Shown: in pieces, positions 1 through 9,133 of the stretch
How positions within the stretch are numbered: position 1 is the stretch's first letter
Layout of the letters: each line of letters begins with the position of its first letter
From: G051132615 sp051132615
Lineage (GTDB): Bacteria > Pseudomonadota > Gammaproteobacteria > Burkholderiales > Neisseriaceae
Assembly (NCBI RefSeq): GCF_051132615.1
Contig: NZ_CP152375.1
Coordinates: 1,488,001 to 1,552,000, forward strand
Direction of reading: 5' to 3'
DNA length: 64,000 nucleotides
Position numbers and translations under genes: made by a program
Notes under the pieces: model-generated
Database searches by the model: none
What the model was told of the DNA's origin: nothing
Seen by the model: only the letters and a program-made list of their open reading frames with translations

Positions 1-3000
1 CCTACTTCAGAAGCTGCAGGTGCTACTGTTGATATTACCAATACAGGTACAATTCATTCTAATGCTGTAGGTGATGCTGGTAAATTGGCTCATGGCATTT
101 ATACACTTAATAAAAACCACAATACAACGATTAAAAATAATGGCATCATTATTACGCAAGGTGATGATGCTTCTGGTATTCGTGCGGAACATACAACTGA
201 TTCAACCAGTGGTAATATTGAAATAGAAACTGGCAGTAATAGTTATATTGAAACCAATTATGCTAATGCAGATGGTATCCATGCCATTATTGGTAGTGAA
301 CAAACAGGTTCTCCATTAAATAATAGTAGTAATATTACTGTAATCGCAGATGGTGTGATTAAAACTACAGGTAATGGTTCTGCTGAAGGTATTTATGGTG
401 CAATTCGCGCTGCTAACAATACGGGTGATATTACTTTAACATTTAAAGGGGCTTCGATTGAAACAACTGGTACAGGCGTTAATCGAGGAATTTATGGTCG
501 CCAAGATGGTACAGGCTCTTTAACTATTGAACATTTTGGTCAAGAAATTAAAACTTGGGGAGATAGTGCCCATGGGATAGTAGCTTTAAGTGGAGGTTCC
601 TCTAGTGCTTCTACAACATCAGGAGATTTTTTGATTCAAAGTACTGGAAAAATTACGACCTATGGTGATGCTGCGAATGGAATTTATGCGACTTTAAAAA
701 GTAATGCTCAATCTTTAATTATTAATAATACTGGGGATATTACCACTTCAGGAGATGGAGCCAGTGCTATTCGTGCTGTAATTGATTATGCTGGTTTAGA
801 CAGTCATGGTATGACTATTAATCAATTAGGTGGTACTTTAAGTACATCGGGTTCAGGGACGGCAGGAGTTCACGCTGATTCTCACGGTATTATTGCTCTA
901 ACGAATGCAATATCTGGTGATATTAATGTTAATGTTAAAGATACAATGATTAACTTAAAAGGCAGCAATAGTGATGGTATTGATATTCAAAATACAGGAA
1001 CAGGTGCTTCGAATTTAAATATTAATATCATCACTGAAGGCGGCGAGATTAACACTTTGGATCCTACACTTGCAGCAACAGGTAATTCCAATTATGGAAT
1101 TGTTGCAATTCAAGCTGGGGCTGCTGCAGGTGAGATCAATATCAAGAATATAGGTACAAAAGTTAGTACAGGTTTAGCGCAAGATGGTTTAGCACCTAGC
1201 TCAGCTGCTATTTTTGCTCAGTTTAAGGATGCTACTGCGACGGGTAAAGCAACCATTATTAATTCTGGCGAATTATCTACTCAGGGTGCGGGTGCTGCCG
1301 CCAGTACAATTAGAATCGCTCATGCGGGCTCTGGTGATGTTGAAGTCACCAATATAGGTTTGTTGACAACGGAGGGAAAAGACGCAGCTGGAATTTATGT
1401 GGATAGTAAAGGTGGTAATGTTGTTATAGACAGTCATGGAGTCATTAATACAACAAATGCAAGAGGAATTTATGCGCGTTCAGTTGGTGATGATTTAACA
1501 TTAATAGCCACAAATAATATCACTACAGGCCAAGTTGCTGGTGATGTGGTACATAATCATGGTATTGATGTGGGTACAACAAAAGTAAATGGTAAAGTCA
1601 CAGTAGATTATTCAGATGGCACCATTAAAGTTGTTGGTAATACGGTATCAGGTGGGAATGCAATTGGGATTGCAGCTTGGGATGCTGGTTCTGGTGCGAC
1701 TGGTGTAAATGCAACGATTAACTTACATAACAATGCCATTGTTGATGCAACAGAAGGCGTTGGCGGGTTACAAATTCGATCAAATGGGGTAGGCACAATA
1801 AAAATTGATGCTTCTTCACAAGTTCATGGCGGTTCAGGCTACGGTATTCATTTTAAAGGAACCGATGGAACGGATTTAGCAACGCATGTTTTAGAAAATA
1901 ATGGTGTTGTTGATGCATTAACAGACCATGTTATTATGAGTGATTCTGTAGCAGGAAGTACCTTAACTGTAAATAACTATGGTACGGTTACTGGATATGT
2001 TACAGGTGGCGCGGAGGACAGCACATTCAATAACTATTCATCAAACAGCTTCAATATTCGCAACTTTGCTGATACAGATGGCGATTTAATCAGAGACACC
2101 AAAGCCGTAGCGATTTCAAACTTTGGCGGTGGCAATGACGTATTTAAAAATGAACTCACAGGTACTGTACGATTAGCAGCAGTGACAGGCGAGAGTACAG
2201 TAGACACCACAAACGAATACATAACCTCAGGCGCATTAAGCATCAATAATACAGGAATCGTTCAAGGTCAGCTACTCAACCTAAACACCTTTGAGAATAG
2301 AGGCACAATAGATTTAACCGAGAACAAACGAGCAGGGGATATCTTAGTGATTGGTGGTGGTGCCACAGCAGGCATTTATGGTGGAGGTCTATTTGTTTCA
2401 GATGGTGGTACCTTAAAACTGGATACCGTATTAAATGAAGGCGATGTAAACAGTCTAAGTGACATACTTGTTATTGACGACAGTATAGCAGGGGCAGGTG
2501 GTGCGACAGCATTAGAGATTAACGTTATAAGTGATGCAGGGCAAAAGACCCAAGGCGAAGGGATTAAAGTCATAGAAACCCTAGGCACAAGCAGTGCCAA
2601 TAGCTTTAAACTGGCTAAGCCAATGGTATCAGGCCTATACGAATACGTATTGGGCCAAGGCAGTGCTGATCAAAACTGGTATCTTAGCAATATGTTTGAC
2701 AAGAATAACCCATTGTTTAACCCAGCCACAGGAGCGTACCTAGCGAACCAGACAGCAGCATCAGCCTTATTTATGCATACCTTATATGACAGACAAGGGC
2801 ATGCGAACAATATAGCAGGGGGCAGTGAGAAGAAATCGTCTGTATGGGTAAGAGCAGCAACCAGCAATACCAAGAACGACAGCGTTAATGGCAATATGAA
2901 AGTAGACACTGACAGCAACCTGATCCATTTGGGTGGAGACATAGGCAAATGGCAGGTGCAAGAAGGGAATTTACATTTAGGTTTAATGGGTGCTTATGGT

Positions 3001-3660
3001 CAAACCGAATCAGATGTTAGATCGAAGAAGACAGGGACGACAGCCAAAGGCAAAGTAACTGGTTATAGTGTTGGCTTATATGGCACATGGTTTGCAGATG
3101 AAGCGCAGGGCAAGGGCTTATATGTAGACAGCTGGGCACAATATGGTTGGTACAAAAACAAAGTCAGTGGTCAAGGACAAACAGAGAAAGAAGAAAAATA
3201 CGATTCAAACAACTGGGCAGTATCGTTGGAAGCGGGCTATGGCATGCATTTGGCGACACGAGGCAACACAGAAATCATGTTGACACCGCAAGTTCAAGTG
3301 ACCTACAACAACTATAGTGCAGATGATCACCAAGACAGAAACAAGCTAAAAGTCAGTGGCTCAAAAGCAGATGATGTGATTACCCGAGTGGGTGCAAGAT
3401 TATATGGTAGAGCAATAGAAGGTTACAGTGCGAAACCATTTATAGAAGCGAACTGGTTACATCATACAGCGAAGAACGAGCTAAGCTTTAATGGAGAAGT
3501 GCTAAAAGATGGCGTACCGAAAGACAGAGCGGAAGCGAAATTAGGATTACAGGGTACGATCTCGAAGAACTGGAAGGTATGGGGTCAGGTAGGCGCACAA
3601 TGGGGAGGCGATAATTACACCCGTTATGAAGGTCAAGCTGGCTTGAATTATCAGTGGTAA
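1..3660 (+). CDS. Autotransporter adhesin (type Va), 5' end outside the window
   Basis: The frame is open from base 1, so this is the C-terminal 1,219 residues of a longer secreted surface protein. The passenger (about residues 1-900) is rich in Gly, Asn, Thr and Ile. It carries many imperfect repeats ending in a short xGI(Y/H/V)A motif, as expected for a right-handed beta-helix. A pertactin-like junction with NPATGAYLANQ lies near residue 906, and a translocator barrel of about 270 residues follows, ending in an aromatic residue (YQW). The start codon and signal peptide are not in the window. Base composition and codon choice change near base 2000, with the 3' part less AT-rich. No neighbouring gene shares the operon, and a strong terminator follows. 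The family call is secure; the ligand or target is unknown. Confidence 0.93.
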   Translation, partial: PTSEAAGATVDITNTGTIHSNAVGDAGKLAHGIYTLNKNHNTTIKNNGIIITQGDDASGIRAEHTTDSTSGNIEIETGSNSYIETNYANADGIHAIIGSEQTGSPLNNSSNITVIADGVIKTTGNGSAEGIYGAIRAANNTGDITLTFKGASIETTGTGVNRGIYGRQDGTGSLTIEHFGQEIKTWGDSAHGIVALSGGSSSASTTSGDFLIQSTGKITTYGDAANGIYATLKSNAQSLIINNTGDITTSGDGASAIRAVIDYAGLDSHGMTINQLGGTLSTSGSGTAGVHADSHGIIALTNAISGDINVNVKDTMINLKGSNSDGIDIQNTGTGASNLNINIITEGGEINTLDPTLAATGNSNYGIVAIQAGAAAGEINIKNIGTKVSTGLAQDGLAPSSAAIFAQFKDATATGKATIINSGELSTQGAGAAASTIRIAHAGSGDVEVTNIGLLTTEGKDAAGIYVDSKGGNVVIDSHGVINTTNARGIYARSVGDDLTLIATNNITTGQVAGDVVHNHGIDVGTTKVNGKVTVDYSDGTIKVVGNTVSGGNAIGIAAWDAGSGATGVNATINLHNNAIVDATEGVGGLQIRSNGVGTIKIDASSQVHGGSGYGIHFKGTDGTDLATHVLENNGVVDALTDHVIMSDSVAGSTLTVNNYGTVTGYVTGGAEDSTFNNYSSNSFNIRNFADTDGDLIRDTKAVAISNFGGGNDVFKNELTGTVRLAAVTGESTVDTTNEYITSGALSINNTGIVQGQLLNLNTFENRGTIDLTENKRAGDILVIGGGATAGIYGGGLFVSDGGTLKLDTVLNEGDVNSLSDILVIDDSIAGAGGATALEINVISDAGQKTQGEGIKVIETLGTSSANSFKLAKPMVSGLYEYVLGQGSADQNWYLSNMFDKNNPLFNPATGAYLANQTAASALFMHTLYDRQGHANNIAGGSEKKSSVWVRAATSNTKNDSVNGNMKVDTDSNLIHLGGDIGKWQVQEGNLHLGLMGAYGQTESDVRSKKTGTTAKGKVTGYSVGLYGTWFADEAQGKGLYVDSWAQYGWYKNKVSGQGQTEKEEKYDSNNWAVSLEAGYGMHLATRGNTEIMLTPQVQVTYNNYSADDHQDRNKLKVSGSKADDVITRVGARLYGRAIEGYSAKPFIEANWLHHTAKNELSFNGEVLKDGVPKDRAEAKLGLQGTISKNWKVWGQVGAQWGGDNYTRYEGQAGLNYQW

Positions 3661-3682
3661 TTTTTAAGTGTTTGTTTTAGTT

Positions 3683-3713
3683 GAAGAAGGCAACCTATTG
3701 GGTTGCCTTCTTT
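3683..3713 (+). terminator. Rho-independent terminator after the autotransporter
   Basis: A GC-rich hairpin (GAAGGCAACC, loop TATT, GGTTGCCTTC) is followed by a short T run. It lies between the autotransporter and a convergent minus-strand gene. The A-rich left flank makes it plausibly bidirectional. Confidence 0.85.
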
Positions 3714-3727
3714 ATGAGTAATTTGTA

Positions 3728-4519
3728 TTATTGGGCAAAGTATTGATTGTAAATTTTATCGTACTCTCCGCTGGCTTTAACTTTAGCTAAAGCTTCATTC
3801 ACCATTTTTAATGTTTCGGTATCTCCCTTACGAACAGCCATACCATAAAATTCTGGTGCTGAATCTTGAATTTGAACAATGGTAAAGCCTTTATCACTAT
3901 TGTTTTTAATATAGTTGGAAACAACAGCGCTATCGCTAATAGCAACATCTGCTCCCCCATTTTCAACTTCTTTTAAGACTAAGGGCAAACTTTCAAAACG
4001 GGCAATTTTATTGCTGGTTTTGCCCAGTGTTTTTTGTGCAACCGCATCGGCAGAAGTACCTGTTGTTACTGCGACTTTATTGAGGTTCTTTATGTCTTCA
4101 ATAGATTGAACGTTTTTCCCTTTAGGTACCAGTATCACCTGTTTGATTTCAAAATAAGGTTCGCTAAAATCCATGGCTTGTTTTCGGTCTTCTGTAATGG
4201 TAATGGCTGAAGATAAAATATCATTGTCGCCTGAAGGCAACGTAGCAAAAAGCGTATCCCATGGTGTATTGACATATTCGACTTTGAAGTTTCCTTCTTT
4301 TGCCATGGCATCAACCAGATCAATTTCAAACCCAATGATTTTGCCATCTGTTCTTACCCATTGAAAGGGGGCAAAAGCAGCATTCATTGCAACCCGATAT
4401 ACTTTATCAGATGACGCTCCCTCGGCATTTTGAGTATTTTGTTCGGTCGCCTTTTTTTCTGAACAGCCTCCTAAACCAATTGCTAAACTTAAGCCTAATA
4501 AGGCCAATATTTTTTTCAT
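3728..4519 (-). CDS. Amino-acid ABC transporter substrate-binding lipoprotein
   Basis: A periplasmic solute-binding protein of 263 aa, of the family that binds polar or basic amino acids (bacterial SBP family 3). The N-terminus is a lipoprotein signal with lipobox LGGC followed by SEKK, so the mature protein should be anchored by a lipidated Cys. Family signatures include FAPFQW near the start of the mature domain, GFEIDLVDAMA, and a C-terminal NEALAKVKASGEYDKIY stretch. No permease or ATPase gene is adjacent, so it either uses a transporter encoded elsewhere or is an orphan binder. The exact amino acid cannot be told from sequence. Confidence 0.9.
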   Translation of the reverse strand: MKKILALLGLSLAIGLGGCSEKKATEQNTQNAEGASSDKVYRVAMNAAFAPFQWVRTDGKIIGFEIDLVDAMAKEGNFKVEYVNTPWDTLFATLPSGDNDILSSAITITEDRKQAMDFSEPYFEIKQVILVPKGKNVQSIEDIKNLNKVAVTTGTSADAVAQKTLGKTSNKIARFESLPLVLKEVENGGADVAISDSAVVSNYIKNNSDKGFTIVQIQDSAPEFYGMAVRKGDTETLKMVNEALAKVKASGEYDKIYNQYFAQ

Positions 4520-4704
4520 GTTGATTGATACTTTCTAAAATTAAACATGCTTTATCTTAAACCAAGTTTTTCTGTTTGTGGGCAATAATATTTTTCTTTT
4601 TATCGAATTATTTATTCTTCACATAAATTTCACCTGAGCTTCATTCTGTATTCACCTCAAATTTTTATCATTCTTTCTGATTTGATGACAGAGAAAGAAA
4701 AACA

Positions 4705-5550
4705 ATGTTTCTGAGTAAATTGATTTTGGGAGTACCAAATAATATTTCTATTAATCGAAACAAAGCATCCTTGAACCAATTATTATTAAATGGTTGTCAG
4801 GAATGTTTTTGGTTGATTTTAAAAGGTGCCCAATCTTGCTCGTTTGCTTTATCTGTTTTTGTGGTTTTGGCAATATCCAAGCATCTAACCATATTAGGTT
4901 TACCCCGCTATGATTTTATTTTACTGATGTTGATTTTGGTTCAGGCTTCGTTAATTTTATTCAAACAAGAAAGTTTAAAAGAACTTAAAGTCATCTGTAT
5001 TTTTCATGTGTTGGGTTTTATTTTGGAGTATTTTAAAACACAACCAGACATTGGTTCTTGGGTTTATCCTGAATTGGCTTACAGTAAAATAGCAGGAGTG
5101 CCTTTATACAGTGGTTTTATGTATTCGGCTGTGGCCAGCTTCTTATTACAAATGTGGCGCCGCTGTTCTGTATTTTTAGAGGGATATCCTTCTTTTTATA
5201 AGGCATTTCTTATTGCAGGAGCAATTTACTTGAATTTCTTTACTCATCATTTTGTGACAGATGTTCGTTGGTGGTTGATGGGTATTTTGGTATTGTTGTT
5301 TTGGCAAACCAGAATTTATATTACGCCATATAGGAATACATTGAGTCTTTCTGTACCATCATGTTTGGTCTTATGTGGCTTATTGTTATGGGTAGCAGAA
5401 AATATTGCTACTTATTTTGGTGCATGGGCTTATCCTAATCAACTACAGGCGTGGGAAATTGTTCACTGGGGTAAGGTTGTATCATGGTCTTTATTAATGG
5501 TCGTCACTTTTGTGGTTGTGGCTCAATTTAAATTGAAAAACCTCGGTTAA
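4705..5550 (+). CDS. DUF817 family integral membrane protein
   Basis: A 281-aa polytopic protein with about eight hydrophobic segments. Recognisable DUF817 features are an early CQECFWLILKGAQ segment, a central EYFKTQPDIGSWVYPE stretch, the pair FFTHHFVTD with RWW, and a late W-AYPNQL-WEIVHWGK region. The conserved His, Asp and Trp residues at membrane boundaries suggest a functional site, but no reaction is established for the family. It stands alone between the amino-acid-binding lipoprotein (divergent) and rpe. Confidence is high for the family and nil for function. Confidence 0.82.
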   Translation: MFLSKLILGVPNNISINRNKASLNQLLLNGCQECFWLILKGAQSCSFALSVFVVLAISKHLTILGLPRYDFILLMLILVQASLILFKQESLKELKVICIFHVLGFILEYFKTQPDIGSWVYPELAYSKIAGVPLYSGFMYSAVASFLLQMWRRCSVFLEGYPSFYKAFLIAGAIYLNFFTHHFVTDVRWWLMGILVLLFWQTRIYITPYRNTLSLSVPSCLVLCGLLLWVAENIATYFGAWAYPNQLQAWEIVHWGKVVSWSLLMVVTFVVVAQFKLKNLG

Positions 5551-5672
5551 TCTTGCCCATTGGTCGAAATAAAATGTTAAGATTATAAATCAATTAAGCC
5601 TGTTTTCTGCTGGTCATTATCTGGGTAAAGCGGTATGCTTTAGCCCTGATTTATTTCTTGGAACCATTTTTT

Positions 5673-6344
5673 ATGTACCGCATTGCACCTAGTATTTTAT
5701 CTGCTGATTTTGCACGTTTAGGTGAAGAAGTTTCTAATGTCATTGCTGCAGGAGCAGATCTTATCCATTTTGATGTGATGGATAACCATTATGTTCCTAA
5801 TCTTACTTTTGGGGCGATGGTTTGTGAAGCTTTAAAGCCATATGCTACCGTTCCTATTGATGTTCATTTGATGGTGCGTCCAGTTGATGCTTTAATTGGG
5901 CAGTTTGTGAAAGCTGGTGCCAATATCATTACTTTTCACCCTGAAGCAAGTGATCATGTTCATCGTAGCTTGTCCTTAATTAAGGATTCTGGTTGCCAGG
6001 CTGGTTTGGTTTTAAACCCAGCAACCCCCGTTTATGTATTGGAACATGTCTTGGATTTATTGGATATGGTCTTGGTGATGTCGGTTAACCCTGGTTTTGG
6101 TGGGCAAAAATTTATTCCCCAATCAATTGAGCGCATTAAGCAAGTAAAATCGTTGACCGATCAATACGAAGCTGAAACAGGAAAGCGAATTGCCATTGAA
6201 GTTGATGGTGGGATTAAAGCCGATAATATTGCCTCAATTGCTTTAGCTGGTGCAGATACTTTTGTTGCAGGTTCTGCCATATTTGCCAATGGTGACTATG
6301 CAGCAGCAATTGGTGCCATGCGCCAACAATTAGAACGGTCATAG
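5673..6344 (+). CDS. rpe: Ribulose-phosphate 3-epimerase
   Basis: Interconverts D-ribulose 5-phosphate and D-xylulose 5-phosphate in the pentose phosphate pathway; cytosolic TIM barrel of 223 aa, the usual length. Visible signatures are APSILSADFARLG at the N-terminus, HFDVMDNHYVPNLTFG with metal-binding His and Asp, DVHLMV, SVNPGFGGQKFI and EVDGGI. I start at the ATG giving MYRIAPS, which matches the family, rather than a TTG five codons upstream. It is followed 3 nt later by the SDR gene and then gph. The rpe-gph pairing is common in proteobacteria; here an oxidoreductase is inserted. Confidence 0.97.
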   Translation: MYRIAPSILSADFARLGEEVSNVIAAGADLIHFDVMDNHYVPNLTFGAMVCEALKPYATVPIDVHLMVRPVDALIGQFVKAGANIITFHPEASDHVHRSLSLIKDSGCQAGLVLNPATPVYVLEHVLDLLDMVLVMSVNPGFGGQKFIPQSIERIKQVKSLTDQYEAETGKRIAIEVDGGIKADNIASIALAGADTFVAGSAIFANGDYAAAIGAMRQQLERS

Positions 6345-6347
6345 ATC

Positions 6348-7082
6348 ATGCATCATACAGGCGTGATGATTACAGGCGTTTCTTCTGGTTTGGGTAAAGA
6401 ATTAGCCAAACAATGCTTAATGGCAGGTGCTCAAGTGTTTGGTGTATCCAGAACGTGTCCAGATGATATTGTATTCAAACATGAAAAATTTGTTCACAAA
6501 GCGGTTGATTTAAGTGCTTCTTTTAATGCTAATGGGTTGATACAAGAGGCATTGGCTGTTTTTGCACAAGATGAGCATATTAGTCAGCTTTTATTGATTA
6601 ATAATGCCGGTACCGTTGAGCCAATCGCATTAAGTGGGCATTATCCAAATGGTGCTGTTGAAAAAAGCTTTTTTCTCAATTCTGTTGCACCTATTTTATT
6701 GGTGAATGCTTTTGTTTCTGCATTGGGAAGCGATACACCAGCGAAGATTGTGAATATATCTTCTGGCGCGGCGACGACAGCATATTCTGGTTGGGGTGTT
6801 TACTGTGCGACTAAAGCGGCTTTGAACCAATTTAGTGAAGTGGTAGCGTTAGAGCATCAGCATATTAAAATTGTTTCACTTGCCCCTGGTGTGGTAGATA
6901 CAGGTATGCAACAAAAGATTAGATACCAAAGTGAACAGGATTTCCCTAATGTTGAGCGTTTTATCACTTTACATGAAGAGGGGCAACTGAGTAGGAGCGA
7001 TGTTGCAGCACAAAAAATCCTCAATTTTATTCATAGTAAAGCTTTTGGTCAGAAGGTGAATGTTGATATAAGGAAATTGTGA
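6348..7082 (+). CDS. Short-chain dehydrogenase/reductase, benzil/sepiapterin-reductase-like
   Basis: A 244-aa Rossmann-fold NAD(P)-dependent oxidoreductase. The cofactor loop is GVSSGLGKELA near residue 10, followed by LLINNAG, the catalytic serine in VNISSGAA, and YCATK with the catalytic Tyr and Lys. SLAPGVVDTGMQ follows. The overall pattern resembles the benzil reductase / sepiapterin reductase branch, but the substrate is not predictable. It lies between rpe and gph with 3-nt and 1-nt junctions, so the three are probably co-transcribed. A link to sugar-phosphate metabolism is not implied by the family. Confidence 0.85.
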   Translation: MHHTGVMITGVSSGLGKELAKQCLMAGAQVFGVSRTCPDDIVFKHEKFVHKAVDLSASFNANGLIQEALAVFAQDEHISQLLLINNAGTVEPIALSGHYPNGAVEKSFFLNSVAPILLVNAFVSALGSDTPAKIVNISSGAATTAYSGWGVYCATKAALNQFSEVVALEHQHIKIVSLAPGVVDTGMQQKIRYQSEQDFPNVERFITLHEEGQLSRSDVAAQKILNFIHSKAFGQKVNVDIRKL

Positions 7083-7765
7083 TGATTACATTAAGCCAAG
7101 TTCAAGCTTTTGCGTTTGACTTAGATGGCACATTAATTGACTCTATTCCTGATTTGGCCGCGGCAGCTAATGCGATGCGGCAGTTTTTAGGAATGTCTTA
7201 TTTGCCTGCTGAGCAAATTCAATCATATGTAGGCGATGGTATTGGGAGGTTGGTACATCGTGCGTTGACTGATTCTAAAGAAGCTCAGGCAGAACAAATT
7301 TTATGGGAAAAAGGTTTTACCTTTTTTATGCAGTATTATAGTGAGCATATCACTGATCACACCATTATTTACCCTGATGTTGAAAATGGCCTAGCTTTGT
7401 TGCGTTCAGCAGGATATCCTTTGGTTGTGATTACCAATAAAACAGAGTTCTTAGCCGTACGGGCATTAAAAAATTTAGGATTAATTGACTATTTTAGCCT
7501 AGTTATTGGTGGTGATACCTTGGCAGAGAAAAAACCTTCTGCTTTACCTTTGCAGCATATGGCTGATGTATTACAGATCACGACTGAACAAATTGCTATG
7601 GTTGGGGATTCTCGTAATGATATTTTATCCGCTAGAAATGCTGGCAGTGTTGCCATTGGGGTCTCTTATGGTTATGAGACTGTTGCGGATTATCAGCCAG
7701 ATTGTGTGATTGAGCAATTATCTAAATTATATGATGTTTTGCATCCTTCAGAAGTGAAGCATTAA
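7082..7765 (+). CDS. gph: Phosphoglycolate phosphatase (HAD superfamily)
   Basis: Hydrolyses 2-phosphoglycolate, for example from repair of oxidised DNA ends. About 227 aa, normal length. HAD motif I is FDLDGTLIDS (nucleophile Asp near residue 12), motif II is VITNKT, the motif III lysine lies in EKKPSALPL, and motif IV is MVGDSRNDI. The cap domain follows motif I (DLAAAANAM). The ATG at 7082 shares one base with the stop of the preceding SDR gene and has an AAGGA 7 nt upstream; a GTG one codon earlier is possible. Position after rpe supports gph over other HAD phosphatases. Confidence 0.9.
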   Translation: MITLSQVQAFAFDLDGTLIDSIPDLAAAANAMRQFLGMSYLPAEQIQSYVGDGIGRLVHRALTDSKEAQAEQILWEKGFTFFMQYYSEHITDHTIIYPDVENGLALLRSAGYPLVVITNKTEFLAVRALKNLGLIDYFSLVIGGDTLAEKKPSALPLQHMADVLQITTEQIAMVGDSRNDILSARNAGSVAIGVSYGYETVADYQPDCVIEQLSKLYDVLHPSEVKH

Positions 7766-7784
7766 CATAGAATTAGGAGAAAAA

Positions 7785-8444
7785 ATGTCAGGTGTTTGGA
7801 CACAAAAAATATGGCAACAAGCTGCTCCCATTATTGATCAAATTGTGCAACAACCCTTTAATCAAGAGTTAATGGAAGGTACCTTGCCTCAGGAAAAATT
7901 TATTCATTATATTGAGCAGGATGCTTTATATTTAAAAGAGTATGGTCGTGCTTTGGCTAATATTATACCCAAGTTACAAAATACCGAGCAAACCAGTACT
8001 TTTTTGGGGTTTTTAAAAGATACCATTATTGTGGAAAATGTGCTGCATCAGCAGTACTTGAGCAAAACCGATGGGCAGACGCAATTAAAAGCGACACCGA
8101 CTTGTGTGTTGTATACTCAGTTTTTATTGGCACAAACCAGTATGAATCATGCCGCGATCGGTATGGCGGCGATATTACCCTGTTTTTGGATTTATAAACA
8201 TGTAGGGGATTATATTTTGGCCAATTACCAAAAAAACAATCATCCTTATTTTGAGTGGATCCAGACATACTCAGGTGAAGAATATGGCCAGGCAGTCAAA
8301 GTTGCTATACATTTGGCTGATCAGTTGGCACAAAACCAAAGTTCTTTTGTGCAAAAACAAATGGATGAGGCTTTTATGATGGCAACCAAGATGGAGTATT
8401 TATTTTGGGACAGTGCTTATCAGTTGGCAACTTGGCCAATATAG
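7785..8444 (+). CDS. tenA: TenA family thiaminase II / aminopyrimidine aminohydrolase
   Basis: A 219-aa all-helical TenA protein. The family hydrolyses aminopyrimidine breakdown products of thiamin to feed salvage of the HMP moiety. The catalytic Cys is at residue 133 (ILPCFWIY), close to Cys135 of the Bacillus enzyme. An Asp in IEQDALYLKEY near residue 46 and a Glu in KMEYLFWDSAY near the C-terminus fit the active site. The ribosome site is TTAGGAGAAAAAATG. I see no TPP riboswitch upstream and no other thiamin gene nearby. It follows gph by 19 nt and may be read through from the rpe operon. Confidence 0.9.
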   Translation: MSGVWTQKIWQQAAPIIDQIVQQPFNQELMEGTLPQEKFIHYIEQDALYLKEYGRALANIIPKLQNTEQTSTFLGFLKDTIIVENVLHQQYLSKTDGQTQLKATPTCVLYTQFLLAQTSMNHAAIGMAAILPCFWIYKHVGDYILANYQKNNHPYFEWIQTYSGEEYGQAVKVAIHLADQLAQNQSSFVQKQMDEAFMMATKMEYLFWDSAYQLATWPI

Positions 8445-8580
8445 ATACATAAAAAATACTTAAATTTAACAGAGTTTTTTTCTAAGGAAAAGTTGTTTTA
8501 TGATATTAGGTTCAGTGGCATATTCTTTAAAGATGGTGGAACGCCTCAATAGCATAAAATAAAAATTGTTTATAGTGCAT

Positions 8581-8625
8581 AAAAAAGGATATTCTTTGTC
8601 ATTTAAGACAAGAATATCCTTTTTT
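8581..8625. terminator. Long bidirectional terminator hairpin
   Basis: AAAAAAGGATATTCTTTGTC pairs with GACAAGAATATCCTTTTTT around an ATTTAA loop, with one bulged T. A-tract and T-tract flanks serve both strands. It separates tenA (plus) from the degraded minus-strand gene. Confidence 0.85.
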
Positions 8626-8633
8626 GTTAAGAC

Positions 8634-9085
8634 TTAACGTAAGGCATAGCGAGTGACAACGCCTTTTGAGTTAAAGGTAACAGTAAGTACTTTATATAAA
8701 GTAACCTCTCCTCCTGCGCCAAGGTTTTTCAGATTGTCTGCATGATCTTGAATATTTTGTACATTATTTTCTACTGAGCGAGTGCTATTAGAAACACCTC
8801 TGGTACCGTAACCTTTCTCTGCTGCTTTAACCCCTGTACCAACACCTCTTGCTGAGTTTGCTGCACCTTGTACAGAGTCAGCAATTGCTGTTGCAGAGTC
8901 AACAGCAGAGAGCATTTTATCAACTGAAATATTTTCCCCTTTCGATTCTGCATATTCGTATACATAAGTATGTGTGCCTTTTTTTCCTTGAATAACTCTT
9001 GTAGAGTCGTAATATTTTTGTTTGATTGCATCTTCACATTTTCTTCATAATAGGTATATCTAGAAGAAGTTTGATAAACTATCAT
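8634..9085 (-). pseudogene. Truncated or frameshifted small protein of unknown family
   Basis: Two overlapping minus-strand frames are open here. The frame ending at 8634 is protein-like well upstream of its first ATG (8915): it reads on through KYYDSTRVIQGKKG, THTYVYEYAESKGENIS and VDKMLSAVD until a TGA near 9045, with no usable ATG, GTG or TTG in that stretch. The other frame starts at 9085 (MIVYQTSSRYTYYEE) and drifts into low-quality sequence beyond about 9035. One indel in a GAAGAAAATGTGAAG stretch near 9035 would join the two. The C-terminal part has a helical, Ala/Gly/Asn-rich middle and ends YKVLTVTFNSKGVVTRY. I read it as a damaged gene; function is unknown, and a sequencing indel is possible. 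Confidence 0.5.
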
Positions 9086-9133
9086 TTTGAAAAGTATGAT
9101 GTAACATCATTTACACGTTATTTGGTTTTTTAT

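Noticed and set aside
100..2000. CRISPR-like repeats in the autotransporter region
   Set aside because: The repeats are protein-level, degenerate and variable in spacing, with no identical DNA repeat units.
8500..8562. A 20-codon frame (MILGSVAYSL...) after tenA
   Set aside because: The nearest purine-rich ribosome-like site is too far upstream, and nothing else supports it.
8771..9085. Minus-strand frame read as an independent 104-aa gene
   Set aside because: Only its first 16 or so residues look protein-like; the rest is an out-of-frame reading of the better-supported lower frame. I treat both as one damaged gene.
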